From assembly GCA_051294375.1 (NCBI GenBank), contig CM119266.1:24813653-24877652 (forward strand): a DNA stretch of 64,000 nt, given 5' to 3'. Origin of the DNA: Paraspadella gotoi. Its lineage: Eukaryota > Chaetognatha. How positions within the stretch are numbered: the first letter of the stretch is position 1; every line of letters starts with the position of its first letter. Shown here piece after piece: positions 23,576 to 39,103 of the stretch. The notes under the pieces were generated by a model. The model did not search any database and had not been told where the DNA came from. It saw only the letters and a program-made list of their open reading frames with translations. A program made the translations under genes and the position numbers.

Positions 23576-25308
23576 AAAAACTACGAATGTCACTATCAAA
23601 AAAAAAACAAGAAGAAAAATATCAGCAAATTTTTGTCTCGGCGACGAAGATGTCACGAAAAAAAAATCGTCGACATAATCGACAAAGGTCAAGAATTTGG
23701 AGACGTCAATTCAACTGGAGATCGATTGGCGACGCAAAAGATTCAAGCAAAGTTCAGAGAAAGGGCCTTTGGAACTGTGGGCGCAGGAAGGAGCTTAGTC
23801 AACTCAAAGAGATTAAACTTCGATCATTTCTTCAACCCATTTACGAGTATAATTATTTTGCGAATCAGGCATAACATTTCTTTATGAAATGGTTACAACC
23901 AACATAAAAATAATCCAATCGTCGATACATAAGCTACCATGCCCCCGATTTTGGACAGCGTATGGTGGGTGAAAGCATCCATACTAACAAAAATAAACGA
24001 GACTGTGAGAGAGTCTTGATTGAAAGCTTGCAGGAGACCTGCTATGTCATTATCTTGTAAGAGTGATGGAGGCCTTAAACCACCAAAGCCTGTCCAAAGT
24101 CAGGGGCAAGATAAGCTTATTTATTAAAATGAATGGATAATTTTTATATTGGTTGTACCAATTTCATACCAATTACATAGGAGCTTTCAATCGAGACTAA
24201 CATGAAGATTTACTGGGTACGGTAGACTCCCGAAGCACCTGGCTGACATACCAAAAAAAAAGGCGGTTAACAAACAGTTTCATTAATTCACAAAAAAATA
24301 AGAATGACTTCTTGAACCGGGAATTGTACGCGATAGAAAAGTAGATTTTTTTTTTTTCTGACTCATAATTTTCTTTACACTTTGAATATAAACCGAAACC
24401 ACAGCCTCCCTCAGCTCGAAAAACGGCCAAGTTAGAAACCTTTTTTCCGGGACGCAAGTTCCCCGTCACGATTCCAACAAAAATAAAAGAAAAATCAAGA
24501 ATTTTTTTTTTTATCTCAATTTCTCTCTGATCAAAATTCAAAATCTCTCCCCCCCCGCCCCCCCCAAATGAAAAAAATGGTTGTCGGAAAATTCCGACCC
24601 GAGGGTCTCGATGCGATGATTATCCTTCGGGGCAGAGTTAGACTCCTTCCTTTCATTTTTCAAGCGGACCGACGAGAGAACGTTTGGGCGGTGGTCGGCG
24701 GGCGACGGTAAGTGTCGGCGAGTGTGGGTAAGTGTCGGCGAATGCGGTGAGTGTCGACATGTCGGCAAACGTCGCGGCACCGTCGTTACTCGGAAAGATC
24801 AAAAGACCTAAATAAGCTGCAATGTATACGTTTGAATATATATATATCTATATAGATATAAATATATACATTCGACGTTACAAAATATCCTCGGTACTAA
24901 TTTATCGAACATAAAACTCCTAAAATACAGTAGGGACCCATTGAATTATCATTTTACTGTCTCATGATTTAAGATTATGCTTTACTCTCCTGCATCTCAG
25001 GTATCAATTCTTTCCCCGACCACGAACGTATAGAGATGCTCCCAACGATGACGACAACGACGACGACAACGACGACAACGACGACGATGCCATCTATTTT
25101 TTTTCGGATGGAAAATTCAATTTTTTCTCTTTTTTTTTATTTTTTTTTTATTTCGTTGAAAGATCCCGGCGTCTCGTTTCTCTTCATTCTCTTCTCTAAC
25201 TCAAATTCGATTTTCAAATCTCTCTCATTCTTCTTCTCTGCTTTTTTTTCTAATTTATTTTCTTTCTTTTTACCTTACAGGCGATTTCCGCTATCTCTCT
25301 CCTCTCTC

Positions 25309-25368
<60 letters not shown>

Positions 25369-25404
25369 TCTCTCTCTCTTTTCTCTCTTCCTCTTTCTCT
25401 CCCT
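23576..25404. repeat. Duplicated block delta, copy 3
   Basis: Closest to copy 2 at 12179-13964. Contains dispersed element copy D, the C-rich run and the terminal CT tract (about 25295-25400). Confidence 0.85.
23995..24168 (+). repeat. Dispersed 170-base element, copy D
   Basis: Same position inside block delta as copies A and B, almost identical to B. Confidence 0.85.
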
Positions 25405-26028
25405 CTTATCTGTCATGAGAGAAGAGAATGAAGGCGAAAAAATTCTTACGCTGATTAACTCCATCAATCAACTTCCCCTTCAGACTTTTTTTTCTGCATC
25501 AAAAAGTAAAAAAAAGAAAACTACGACCGCTTTTGCGGCTTTGGTTATTGCAGACTTTGCGCCTTAAAGTTAGTGGACAATTTTTTTCCGTTTGCTAGAC
25601 CTTCCTTCCTTTCGCTTTTTAAAATGTTTCCCTTCCAATTAGTTATGGTCTTAAACGTCGGCTAACCCTTTCTTTTTAATGTCAAATAAAGTAATGTATG
25701 TGATTTTATCTAGTCATTTACAGTCATTTTACTTTGATAATAAAAATAAATTTGTAGAAAAAAAACCCTTTAAATTCAATTTTATGTGTTTTCGTTTTAT
25801 CTCATTGTTTCAGTTTCGTGAATCTCGTGTTCCCCACAAAACCAATGTAACTAATTTCACAAAAAAAAAAACTTGAAAACAAAGCTTTCGTCCAAAGTGA
25901 AACTGCGGGTCAAAAGATTCTATTTTTATCGCGTCACTAAAACGAACCAAACTTTGCGAAAAGACATAAAAAGAAAACAAATAGAATAAAATGAAGATGA
26001 CAGCGAAAGTGCCTAGAAAAAGAGAGAA

Positions 26029-26087
<59 letters not shown>

Positions 26088-27024
26088 AGAGAGAGAAAGG
26101 AGAAGAGAGAGAGAGAGGAGCGCGAAGATAGGCGGCCCATTGCGTCCGTCCGTCTCGGCAAGGGAGCAACAAAAAGATCAAATTATGGTCTGACCGCGCG
26201 CGCTGCCTCCGAAACCATGGCACCACGAGGCACCGCGAGGCACCGTTGGGCTCGCGACGGCCCACGAGGCCCGAAAGGGTCGAATCTAACGGTCCGACGA
26301 TAAAACGGCCTTTGAGAGCGAGATTGAGGGGGGGGGGTGACCTTTTGAAAATCGGACTTAAAAAAAAAGAGAAGAAAATGAAAATTAAATTTGAAGTGAA
26401 ATTGCGGGAGACGATAAACATCCGTTGCCAAGGAAATTGATTCAATTTGCCGATTTTGGACTTTTGTCGCCGTCATCATCGTCTTATTCTTCGTCGTCTT
26501 CGTGGTCTTAACTCAAAATACGTCTTCCCTTTCAGTTTTGTTAACGATAATTTCCATCTGCGACGCTGACCTTCACCCCACGGCGATTAGGAGCTTCTTC
26601 ACTCCAGCACCCCCTTTCACTCCAGCCTCCTTCACTACATCCCGCTCCATCACTCCATCACTCCATCGCTCCATCGTCACCGCCTCCGAAAGGCGCGAAG
26701 ACGGAGACGGAGTCATCGCCTCAAGCGTCGTCGCTTTGTCGTCGTCGTCGTCGTCGCTGTTGTTTTTCAATTTTGAAATTGATGCTCTTAATGACAAACG
26801 ATTGTGAGTAAAAATAGATTTTTTTATTTAACACGGAGAAACATAAACTAAAACTGATAGTACGATTATTTTAGATAATTAATCTTGTTAAGGTATTACG
26901 AGTCAAAATTAAGGCCAAAAATGACCCAGAAAAAAAGAAAAAAAAGAATCGAACAAAGAAAGAAGTCACCCAGAAAAATAATTACAGGTTCTTTTGATCA
27001 GTTGTCTACCTTTCTTATGAACCG

Positions 27025-27104
<80 letters not shown>

Positions 27105-28090
27105 TACTCTCTCTCTCTCTTTCCTCTTCTCTCTCTCTTTTCCCTCGGTGTTGATTAAGATTCCTTGGAGCCAACATTATTACTTCTCGTGTCGGCCGTC
27201 AATAGTGACTTTTCTTTTAAATCTAAATAATAAATTCTGGGAATTAAACCAGTAAATTGGTATAGAGTTTTTTTGCTACTCAAGTAAGTTTATAGTTGCG
27301 TTTTTCGACTGCTATTCTGACGAAGAAAAAGTTGAAAAATTAAACCCTTTTCTACCTTATTTACCTATTTACCAAAACATTAAATTCTTACGATACTTTT
27401 AAACTGCTTGTTTCAAACTCTGCATCGACAGCTTGGCGAAAAAGCATGTCAAAAAGCATGGCCAAGAAAGTCAAATAAAAAAAGCATGTCCATCGACTCC
27501 TTGGCAAAAAAAAGTGGATCTTCGGATAAAAATCATGAAAAACTGGTCTCTCTTTGGGTCGCATGAAATATTCGTGGTTGACCGATGATTTGCATCTAAT
27601 TCGGTATAATTCATCGAACCAACGTCAAGGCGGTTTTTACTTTTTCATTCTTTTCTTTCTTTTCTCCCTTCTTCTTTCTATCCTGCTTTTTTTTAGCTCT
27701 TAAGGTTTTCCTACCATTCCTTCATCCTTTTCGATAAACATTTTTGCAATTTTGTTCGCTTTCTTTGTCTTCTTGTTCCTACCTCCCTATTCCTGTCTCC
27801 CTTTTCTAATTGCCGGTTTCTGTTCGCTTTATTTTTTTATCTTTTCCCTCCCGTTTTCCTAAATCCCAGCCCGGTGTCCACTGTTAACTTCTCTTTCCCC
27901 GCTTTTCTTTTCTTTTCTTCTCTTCCTCCATTTTCTCGTCTCCCTCTCCTTTTCTTCTTTCCTTTCCTCCGTTTCCCAGCCTCCACTCCGAAGACGAACT
28001 GCTTGATTGACCTCGCGGGGTCAAAGTTCCGACCCTCGATGGCCTCGTGGAGGAAACCTCGGCGATCGAGACGAACAAGAAGAAAAGAGA

Positions 28091-28221
28091 NNNNNNNNNN
28101 NNNNNNNNNNNNNNNNNNNNNNNNNNNNNNNNNNNNNNNNNNNNNNNNNNNNNNNNNNNNNNNNNNNNNNNNNNNNNNNNNNNNNNNNNNNNNNNNNNNN
28201 NNNNNNNNNNNNNNNNNNNNN
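28091..28221. other. Assembly gap (131 N) inside a (GA)n tract
   Basis: Not the 25-base placeholder, so it appears sized. Copy 1 of the block (about 16930-17015) shows the missing part is probably GA repeat. Confidence 0.95.
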
Positions 28222-29239
28222 AGAGAGAGAGAGAGAGAGAGAGAGAATAAAAAGAAAATCTCCACAAATGACGAATATTATGACAAGCTTATTGTTGGAG
28301 ATTTAAATCTTTCTTTTTTGGTTACTCCGTGTTCTCTCGTCTTGTCCAGACTTTTCGTGTACTAGATACATCGTCACGTGATCATTGGTCATTTCTGGTC
28401 ATTGGTCTCTGGTCAAGGTTGGGCGAGTTCCCTGAGGCGGCCGACTACGATGAAGAAGAGTAAGAGATGAGAGAGCAAAGCGAGTGGAGGGTAATATTAA
28501 GTAAAAAATAGAGAAAAGAGAAAAAATAACGAAAGAAGCAAAAAATAAGATAATAACAACCAAACTAAGAAAAAGAAAAAAGAAGAAAAAAAAAGGAGCC
28601 AGAGAAAATTCCGAGTCCGAATTTTTATCGCTCGCTTCTTTTTCTTTTTCTCTTCTCTATTTTCTACCTCTCCTTCTCCTTCTCCTTCTCCATCTCCTTC
28701 TTCTCCTTCCTATCATTTAGCGAAAAAAAAAACAATCATTAATTTCGCCATATCTGCCTTTCGTTCCTCCATTTTCTCTTTCCTCCACCTCCACCCTGCC
28801 GCCACCACCCCCCCTCCATCCCCCTAAACCTATCTTTCTCGGGGTCGTAATCATAACAAATGGAGGTCAGTCCAGGGGTCGCCTCGGGTTCAAAGGGGCG
28901 ACCCTAACCGACCGGTCTCGGAAATTCCACCTTCCTCGGGGTTTAAAGAGGGAAGGAAAAAGGAAATTATGGGACATCATTAGACTTTGTCAATAGGACA
29001 GATTCTGGGCTCGGAATTTCGGTCCACGAACGAAAAAGGCGCCGCGCGTGCGAGAGATAGATATGGCTAATATATTATATTCGACTCTCTCTCTCTTCTG
29101 TCTCTCTCTTCTCTCTCTCTCATCTCCAGTCGTCTATCTCTCTCTCTCTCTCTCTCTCTTTCTCTGCTCTCTCCGTTCTCTTCTCTTCTCTCTCGTTTCT
29201 TCTCTCTCTTTCCCTGAACCGGCCATTTTTACCATAATC

Positions 29240-29730
29240 TTACATCTTTAGCTTTGGAAGGAAATCAAACAGAAAAAAAGAAGTCATTGGCGTAATTAGG
29301 TCCAATCAGCCAATCAGCGGCGTTGATGGCGCCATAACTCTCGTTCAGCGACGGCGCCGAATCTGCTTTCCGAGGTTTGTTTGTGTTTTCGGCAATTTTT
29401 TTTTTCTGAAAAAATTCCGTGGGTGAATTAATTTTTTCGTAAACGGATTTAAGAATTCCGTAAATAATATATTGTTCACATTGATTACAAGCCTGTACAT
29501 TAGGGTGAAGTGAAAGTTTGGAATCAAAATTTAGAGGTTATATTTTGAAAACCACCATATTAGTGAATACTAATACTAATACTATTTAGTATATAGTATC
29601 AACCTTATATAATGTCAAAATTTCAAAATGTTTTTTTTTAAAATTCTGAGAACAGATTCAGATTCCTCTTTAAAAGTTGAAAGAAAATAGAAATCTTTTT
29701 TAAAAATTAAGTCATTAAGTAGGTTAAAAT
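29240..29730. repeat. Unit X, copy 1 (with CCAAT module)
   Basis: About 490 bases recurring at 30895-31376 in direct orientation, from AAGGAAATCAAACAG to TTAAGTAGGTTAAA. The first 140 bases also occur at about 18006-18143. After the last shared bases copy 1 passes straight into the left inverted-repeat arm, whereas copy 2 continues into single-copy DNA. Confidence 0.8.
29301..29334. promoter_or_regulatory. CCAAT-pair plus CRE-like module, copy 2
   Basis: TCCAATCAGCCAATCAGCGG followed by GGCGTTGATGGCGCC. Differs from the other copies in one base of the near-palindrome. Confidence 0.35.
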
Positions 29731-30783
29731 AATTTCGCCTCTCGTGCTGCACACCGGGTAATAACGCTCAACCACAAATCGTAATTCGCATCAAAGAGGT
29801 AAAAAAACATTTTCGTTCTGACCCGAAGACAGAATAACAAATTGAGATGGAAATAGAAAAAGAGCGAAAAAAGAAAAGAAGATAAAACGAAAGGAAAATG
29901 ATAAAGAAAAGAAAAAAAGAAAAAAAAAAAAGGGAATTGGCCTCGATTTAACCCGAATCATGTCCTAAATCATCTGGACATTGGCCCGCCGCCGCCGCGC
30001 CGCCCGACGCCGCCGCCGGCCATAGCCTGCCTTCTTACCCCGACCTTTTATGGAGCGACCCTTACCCTCGCTCCTGCATCCTTTTATGGAGCGACCCCTT
30101 ACCCCGGTCCTCTCCCGCGACCCTCGTCTTGTCCGAGATCATTAGCGTTCGCCCGGAATCGTTTCGTTCCCCGGGGGAAATACATTTTTATTTAAAGCTC
30201 TAAATAACTACTTGCATTAATATTCTCGTTTCCTAAGGTCGGGTTTATACAACTAATTTTTATAACGTCACGATGTCTTTCCAATCACTGAATCAAACGA
30301 GCTGAACTGAAGATCACTTTAAACAAAACGTTTAATACGCACCTTCACACAACTCTTTTTGCTATCTAAAATATTGAACTTAAAAACTTAAACATATACA
30401 AAACTAGTGACAAAAAAAACCCTCATCTCGACTGCATCAAAGTTCTAATTCCTCTAATCGAGTTTGTCATGGACTCACCCGAAATGAGGTCATTCTCGAT
30501 TCACGAAAAACGGGGTCAGGTTTCACGCATGATTTCGCATCCTGACCCTCCAGTGGGAGTGGCCGACGCACTCACCCGAGAGCGAACTCCCCTATCGGGT
30601 TCAACCTACTTAGAAGTTACCCTTACTTGATTTTTGATATCTTATAACCATGGGCGGCTTCTTTGACGTCGTCGTCGTCGTCGCGTCTGTCGTCGTCGCC
30701 CAAGGGTCAAGGCGCATTAATCACCCCTCGTCAACGAGAGAACGCATCCGCATTCGAAATCGAAAAAAATGTATAAACAATTT

Positions 30784-30870
<87 letters not shown>
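29731..30870 (+). repeat. Left arm of large inverted repeat
   Basis: Pairs with 33252-34473 read on the other strand. The outer end AATTTCGCCTCTCGTGCTGC matches the right arm exactly, and the inner end is a CT tract (30784-30870) facing a GA tract. The arm contains a CCG-rich run (about 29984-30018), two tandem copies of a unit with CCTTTTATGGAGCGACCCTT (30045-30100) and a GTC run (30667-30690). No transposase-like open frame is seen in the arm. Confidence 0.85.
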
Positions 30871-30875
<5 letters not shown>

Positions 30876-30894
30876 TGACGCCATTACCTATATT

Positions 30895-31376
30895 AATATC
30901 TTGAGCTTGGAAGGAAATCAAACAGAAAAAAAGAAGTCATTGGCGTACTTAGTCAATCAGCCAATCAGCGGCGTTGATGACGCCATAACTCTCGTTCAGC
31001 GACGGCCCAATTGCTTTTCGAGGTTTGTTTGTTTTTTTTCGGCAATTTTTTTTTCTGAAAAAATTCCGTGGGTGAATTAATTTTTTCGTAAACGGATTTA
31101 AGAATTCCGTAAATATATTGTTCACATTGATACAAGCCTGTACATTAGGGTGAAGTGAAAGTTTGGAATCAAAATTTAGAGGTTATAATTTTGAAAAACC
31201 ACCATATTATGAATACGAATACTAATACTAATACTATTTTGTATATAGTATCAACCTAATATAATGTCAAAATTTCAAAAATTTTTTTTTTAAATTCTGA
31301 GAACAGATTCAGATTCCTCTTTAAAAGTTGAAAGAAAATAGAAATCTTTTTTAAAATTAAGTCATTAAGTAGGTTA
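30895..31376. repeat. Unit X, copy 2
   Basis: Direct copy of 29240-29730. Carries the third CCAAT module (30951-30986). Confidence 0.8.
30951..30986. promoter_or_regulatory. CCAAT-pair plus CRE-like module, copy 3
   Basis: GTCAATCAGCCAATCAGCGG and GGCGTTGATGACGCC, as in copy 1. Confidence 0.35.
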
Positions 31377-34473
<3,097 letters not shown>

Positions 34474-34704
34474 TTTAAACCTCGATGTGAAAAGTTGATT
34501 ATTTTGACCAAAATACTTGTTTTTCAAAAGAAAGAAACGTGAAAACTTTTGTTGTTTTGAGAACAATTAAATAAAGTGGTGATTTAAATTTACTGCGTGG
34601 CATTAACTTAGTGACAAGGACCAATTTTTAAGGATCCGCCTTGAAACTCTTATTTTCTCATTTGTTTGTTTATTTTATTCAAGTGCCAAGGATATTTGAC
34701 TCGG

Positions 34705-34711
34705 TATAAAA
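34705..34711 (+). promoter_or_regulatory. TATA box
   Basis: TATAAAA, 135 bases upstream of the ATG at 34846, with no other strong signal between. The start of transcription would lie near 34735. No splice acceptor AG sits just before this ATG, so direct initiation is more likely than trans-splicing. Confidence 0.45.
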
Positions 34712-34845
34712 GAGTAATGAACCGATCGAGCGTCTCCCATTTGGCTCTATTGAACGGCCCGATTCGCACGCTGCTGACACTACCACAAAACTACTATTTT
34801 AATAGGATTAAATTAAAAACTGTAAACCTTCTTCCCTAAAAAAAA

Positions 34846-36664
34846 ATGGAAACGACTTTTTCTAACCTTTTGTGTCTCTGCGTCTTCGCCGCCACGCTGA
34901 CGACGGGCTGGAGCGTCTCGTGCTGGAGCGACTGCTCGGTGGAGCGGACCGCGACGGTGACCCACCAATCGAGAGACAAGTGTCGACTCGTTCATCGCTG
35001 CTCCACTTGCGCTATCATCGCCAGAACGGTAAGTCAAGGAGGAGCAAACTTTGCTGATACAAGCGGTTGTCGAGGAAAAAAAACAACTTTAAAATAAAGG
35101 GAGAATTAAATAATGAATTTGTAATTTTAAAAGTAAATCCAAGAAGAGTTTTCTCCCGGGAGTACTCATTTCTCAATTTTCCCCCGCCCCACCTTTCGCA
35201 CTCCAAGAACGTCGAGCACGCCCGCCTCCTCTGCCTCACCTCCCCATCCGCCCCCACCGCCTCTTCCAACTGCTTCGTCTATCGCAACGCCGTGGCCTGC
35301 TTCTGCAAAGACGACGTCTGCAACGGAGACCCGGAAGTCCATTTACCGTCGATGGAGACGCTGACGGAGTTGGAGACAGCTGCGGAGGCGATGACTGCGG
35401 CGTCGGCGGCGGCTGGGGCGGCGGTGGGGGGAAAATTGACGAGGCTGGACGACGACGAAGAAGAAGTAAGGAATTTGTCAAATTATGTTTTGTTTGTTGA
35501 GTAAATTTTTTTGGGAGTATTGATTGTTTTATTTTTTTATTATCTCGACGTTTTTTGGTTAGTTTTTGATCAGTTTTTAAAAATTTTATATGTCCATGTC
35601 CATGGCACTAAGGCTGATGTTTGTTGGTAATCGAAGTCACGAATGTCACATACTTTTTCTTTTTTTCTCTATTCACCTGCGTTCACTTCTCCGCTTATCA
35701 CTACTCAGGATTTATCCTCCTCATCTTTGTCCTCCTCGGGACGCCGCGGCGCCAGCCCTTTCGCCATGGCGCCACAAAAGGCGACGGAAATGGACTCGTC
35801 ACCCATCGCCGCGTGGCTGCAGCAGCTTAGCGCCGCTTCCGACGCCGATTGGCAAACCGGCGGCGAGAGAGCAAGGCCTGTCGTGTCTTCTGATATCAAC
35901 GCCGGTACTGAATACTAAAAAACCCACCGTTGCCTGTCTGAAGTCAGGGGTAACTTTGGATAAATTGTATAATGTATAATTGTACATTTTTGTACCAATT
36001 TAATACGGAGATTGCTTCCTTCCCCTTTTTACTTTTTACGATTGGAATGATCTTGGTCTTTATCCAAACATTCTTTCCTTACTTACTTACTTACTAACTT
36101 ACTTACTACTTACTTCCTTTCTTACTTACTTACGTGCATTTGTAGAACACCATCCCATTTCTGCAAAATATTTTTTATTTCTTTCTTTCCTTTCTTTCGT
36201 CATATTTTGTTGCTAGGTCTTCGCTGCTACGACGGTCCCCGATGCGTCACTCGTCGGGGCGGCAGTGCGCCGCGCGGCAGCTGCAAAATTGCCACGAACT
36301 GCAACGCCTGCGCCAGGAGCTTTGACAAGGCCAAAGGGGTAAAGAGTCGGGAACCATTCTACATTTTGATGTCTAAAGTTGGTCATGGATGGAACCTTTG
36401 GCTCATTGGGATAAGCAATTCGATGTTTTCAAATCGGCAAGACTTATTAATTAATGCCTTACACTCTCTCATTGATCTCAGACTGTACGACTTCACTGTT
36501 GGTACAACAAAGCTAACCACGGCCAGTGTCACGACAGCGTCTGGATCAAATACAGCGGCTCCGGTTATAAGTTCTACATACCCAACGGAAAGATCTGCTT
36601 TTGTCGCAATCAACTGTGCAACGGGAACGGGCAGATGGCCGCTCCTTTGCAGGAGTTGCCTTAG
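34846..36664 (+). CDS. Secreted protein with two ten-cysteine ET/Ly6-like modules (5 exons)
   Basis: Exons by my reading: 34846-35028, 35208-35465, 35709-35904, 36217-36338, 36482-36664, giving 313 residues. All introns have GT..AG ends and phases agree (0, 0, 1, 0). Residues 1 to about 23 form a signal peptide. Module 1 (about residues 26-102) and module 2 (about 214-299) each have ten Cys ending in C-x-C-x4-C-N (ACFCKDDVCN, ICFCRNQLCN), with shared spacings C3-x5-C4-x2-C5-x14-C6. An Ala/Ser/acidic linker of about 110 residues joins them. This end motif is typical of small disulfide-rich extracellular domains such as the nematode ET module and Ly6 folds. The ligand is unknown. The first acceptor (CTCCAAG) is weak. 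The third intron holds an old copy of the dispersed element. Confidence 0.8.
35918..36008 (+). repeat. Diverged dispersed element, copy F, in intron 3
   Basis: CCACCGTTGCCTGTCTGAAG followed by TCAGGGG and ending in TTGTACCAATTTAATA parallels CCACCAAAGCCTGTCCAAAG, TCAGGGG and TTGTACCAATTTCATA of the other copies. Only the second half of the element is recognisable. Confidence 0.6.
36065..36135. repeat. TTAC tetranucleotide repeat in intron 3
   Basis: Tandem CTTA units with a few interruptions, inside the third intron of the gene at 34846-36664. Confidence 0.8.
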
Positions 36665-36753
36665 AAACCTCAGTGGGGTCCTTTTGAGCTTTTGTTCAAT
36701 AAGACTTAAAAACTTAGGTTTATAAAATTTGCGAAGCCGATTATGATGTAAAG

Positions 36754-36759
36754 AATAAA
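36754..36759 (+). terminator. Polyadenylation signal
   Basis: AATAAA, 90 bases after the stop codon of the two-module gene. Confidence 0.6.
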
Positions 36760-36779
36760 AAAGTCTGTTCAATATCTTT

Positions 36780-37063
36780 GACTGTGTTTTTTATCAGAAA
36801 TTGTAAAACTACGTAACTTTTCTGTGTTACAAGTTTTTTTTCATCGTCACTTATCGTCACCATAGAGATCTGGCAGAAAAAGGGTTAGTCAGAAAAAAAA
36901 AATAGTTCGGCATCGGTTGGGCATAAAAAAACTCGAGAAAATACAGCATTAAGGCAAGAAAGAGATCAATGGAGAGGGATTTACTTCTATTACCCCGAGA
37001 AACCGAAAAAAGAAGGGAGAGAGAGAGAGAGAAGAGAAGAGAGGAGAGAGAGAGAGAAGAAGA

Positions 37064-37105
<42 letters not shown>

Positions 37106-38546
37106 GAGGAAAAAGAGAGAGAGAGAGAGAGAGAATATGGAGGTCAGACCGCGAAGGAGAAGGTGCCGAAAAGAGCTCATAATGGAAGTGTGGAGAGTTC
37201 GAAGACAAAATGGTTCGGTGACGAAGAAAGAAAACCTTTCTTTTTCCTTTTGGATTTGACAACAAGAAAACTAACGTATGCAGTAACAGTTACCACTTGT
37301 CACTTCTCAGATGATAAAACTAAGCGAATGGCATTTTCCAATGAAAACGGGCTTAGCTTTCCGCTTCTAGCGATTGGCAGAAGCGGAGACAAGAAAAAAA
37401 AGGGACTGCATTAAAGTTTGAAAGGGAAATTCGTTTGAAAGCGAGAATTTAATTGCGGTTAATCGAGGTTCTCCTCTCTCCATCGATGCCCGCGGGCCGA
37501 AGTTTAACGACGGGGTCGAAGGAGAGAAGAGAACGAATCTCGTCTGTCCTCGATCAACCGCACAGGCGATGGAAAATGAAAGCTCGATGCGCAACAAAAA
37601 GCTCGAAGAAATGTAATGAACATGATATCAACGTTATTTTTTTCACTAATAGTATTACGATCTTAGTTTCGGTGATTCCATTTTTAAAAAAAAAAATATT
37701 TTACGGTGATTATTTTTTTAAATAAAAAATCTAAGACGTAGAGATTATCAGGCGCTATGGCGAGGAAAAGGGACATTCTCCCTTGACAAAAAACTTTCAA
37801 AAAAAAAGGCGCTTGGTTAACGCGACTAAACCAATAAAAGTTAACGTCTGACGCCTCGAGCGCCATCAGGCAGCGAGAAACTTAATTACGAAAAAAAAAG
37901 CGAAGGAAGAAACAAAAGGGAAATCGAAGTAGATTCGAAATTTGGTTGATCAATGAAAAATCGAAAGTGCTTTTATTTTGATCGAGTCTCTGGTAAGATT
38001 TCACATATCCACGGATAAATGTCTTACGTCAGACATCCGTTTCGATTTTGTTAAAAACAGTTACAACCTGTCACAAGAAGAATGATCAATCAAGTCGAAT
38101 CCATTTTGTGTTAATATTAAAATTGATTTGCAGAACCAGGTTTTTTTTTTATCCCGTACTGAACTTTTTTCACATTTCTGTGGAAAAAAATGAGTTGAAA
38201 AACGATTTGAGTCACACGAAACGGCTCAAAAGCGAAGGGGCCGAGAGAGAAAGGGAAAGAGAGAAAAATTAAAAAGAAGAGAGAGAAAAAAATGAGTGAG
38301 AGAGAAAAGGAGAGAAAGAAGAAAAGAGAGAAAGAGAGAGAGAGAGAGAGAAAAAAGAGAACTATGAAGGAATTGTTTCGCAGTAATTCGTTCTTTCTTC
38401 TTTTATTGCCTCATTTAAAACGTGAAAAAGTAATGAAAAATGAAGAACGACGCGGAGAGTGAGAGGGTACAAGGGAGAGAGAGGGAGGGAGAGAGAGAGA
38501 GACAGAGAGAGAGAGAGAGATGGAAAGAGAGAGAAAGAGAGAGAGA

Positions 38547-38584
<38 letters not shown>

Positions 38585-39064
38585 AGAGAAACAGTCTAAG
38601 AATAAAGGAAAGCCTTAATAGCTTATTGCTTTGGTTTAAAAGCGTCAATATATAAAAAATGTGACTGAAACCGACATATCGTCTGATCACGCCCCCGATG
38701 CGGCGTCAAAAGCTCTAGCGTCAAAATCTCCAACGTCAGAAGCTCCAGCGTCAAAAGCTCCAGCGTCACTCGGTAGCGAAAAAGGGATCGTTCCGCGCCA
38801 CTCTGCGTCATAAATGCCAACACTTCTTCATCCCGTGCAAAATCCTTACCGCCACAATCTAAGACTTCACCCACAACCCACAACCCCCGTCCCTGCCAAC
38901 CACCGTCTCTCCGTTCACCACGTCACCCACCCTTCCCCACCCCACGCCCGGCCACCACAGAGCGGCGCTGCCATCACTCAACATAGACGTCATCGTAAAG
39001 ACTCGAGTTGCGCGAAGGCAGGAGATAACATCGTCATCTGTTTAATTTGATTCATCCCATTTGA

Positions 39065-39103
<39 letters not shown>

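Larger units (their letters stand above)
25405..29377. repeat. Duplicated block epsilon, copy 2
   Basis: Direct copy of 13965-18143 without the 300-base insertion. GA tract at 26029-26120, CT tract at about 27024-27140, and an N run (28091-28221) where copy 1 has a GA tract of about 100 bases. Ends with the CCAAT module. Confidence 0.85.
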
